Positions 63,587 to 64,000 of a DNA stretch of 64,000 nt are shown here, piece after piece. Every line of letters begins with the position of its first letter. The stretch's first letter is position 1. A program made the position numbers and the translations under genes. This DNA comes from JAPPHA01 sp965242975. GTDB lineage: Bacteria; Pseudomonadota; Alphaproteobacteria; Rhodobacterales; Rhodobacteraceae. The DNA is taken from assembly GCA_965242975.1 (NCBI GenBank), contig CBDETS010000007.1:992001-1056000 (forward strand). The letters are read 5' to 3'. A model generated the notes under the pieces. The model ran no database searches. It was not told the origin of the DNA and saw only the letters and a list, made by a program, of their open reading frames with translations.

Positions 63587-64000
63587 GTTAACCGATACAT
63601 CACGAGTCCTGGCTATCCTGACACAGGCTCAGCGGCCGCGGAATTGTCTCTGCACGGAACTGCCCTGGTCCCACCTCGTTACTGAACCCCGAGCAGTGAT
63701 GATGGCCGCGTACAGATCCAGACTCAAGCCAACGACACGTCAGCGAAAACGCCCCAGTGGCGCGTTTGCTCAAAGACGAGCCGGGGTACAGGGACGCAGT
63801 CCGGACTGCCCACCAAACAGGATTCGTGCGCCCCGAAAGATGTTCCAGATGCGGAGATTCCGTCAACGTTTCGAAAACTGGAAACTGCGGCGCGCCTTCC
63901 GCTTCCCGTATTTTTTTCGTTCGACAACTCGGGCGTCCCTTGTCAAGTAACCGGCCGACTTCAGCGCGGGTCGAAGCGCAGGATCGTACAGCTGGAGCGC
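63587..64000. other. Window end, no gene recognised
   Basis: About 410 bases after the enoyl-CoA hydratase gene; no frame with recognisable features is seen on either strand. Confidence 0.4.

Noticed and set aside
1..64000. tRNA genes, rRNA genes, CRISPR arrays or prophage
   Set aside because: Reading by eye found no cloverleaf-like sequence, no regularly spaced repeats and no phage structural or integrase genes; a dedicated search could still find a tRNA that I missed.

Overview
The window looks like chromosomal DNA of an alphaproteobacterium. Supporting signs: lexA is preceded by a GAAC-N7-GAAC box (the complement of the alphaproteobacterial LexA box GTTC-N7-GTTC); the order trpE...trpGDC-moaC-moeA-lexA...gltX-gltA is one I know from alphaproteobacteria; System I cytochrome c maturation genes are present; and the ParE and citrate synthase proteins are of the usual lengths. 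No tRNA, rRNA, CRISPR array, phage gene or intact insertion sequence was recognised.

Layout. 0-4.2 kb: an AIPR-family abortive-infection protein with a PD-(D/E)XK-like motif, and an alpha/beta-hydrolase-OsmC fusion. 4.2-11.4 kb: a unit of a CoA-acylating aldehyde dehydrogenase, an AMP-forming acyl-CoA ligase and a tripartite tricarboxylate transporter (TctABC), divergent from a LacI-type regulator; the enzyme pair resembles the sulfoacetate genes sauS and sauT. 11.9-15.7 kb: parE and an Uup-like ABC-F ATPase, convergent. 16.5-23.4 kb: a luciferase-like flavin monooxygenase, a PcaD-like hydrolase, a LysR regulator, a flavin reductase and two Gfo/Idh/MocA dehydrogenases, with decayed genes (a clear hydroxyisobutyrate-dehydrogenase-type pseudogene, and a weaker alcohol-dehydrogenase relic).

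24.1-40 kb is the most unusual part. A periplasmic-binding-protein ABC transporter (binding protein, ATPase, fused two-domain permease) is followed, convergently, by an operon with an ACMSD-like amidohydrolase, two proteins that each carry three tandem RidA-like domains, a second TctABC transporter and a single-domain RidA. Divergent from that operon runs a tightly overlapping set: VOC epimerase-like protein, enoyl-CoA-hydratase-family enzyme (MenB/BadI-like), class III CoA transferase and an enolase-superfamily enzyme. Together these look like uptake plus CoA-dependent breakdown of an organic acid, possibly nitrogen-containing. I know no described pathway with this gene set. 41.2-44.3 kb holds a third Gfo/Idh/MocA protein and a PLP aminotransferase.

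44.5-63.6 kb is mostly housekeeping: ppiD-like chaperone, trpE, trpGDC, moaC, moeA, lexA (with a visible SOS box over its promoter), gltX, gltA, a PaaG-like enoyl-CoA hydratase, the operon argC-ccmE-ccmF-ccmH, and another enoyl-CoA hydratase. Many genes here start with GTG or TTG and overlap the preceding stop by 4 bases, which suggests widespread translational coupling. Several spaces of 0.4-1.2 kb hold no convincing gene, and some carry frameshifted remnants, so the accessory part of the window shows signs of decay.
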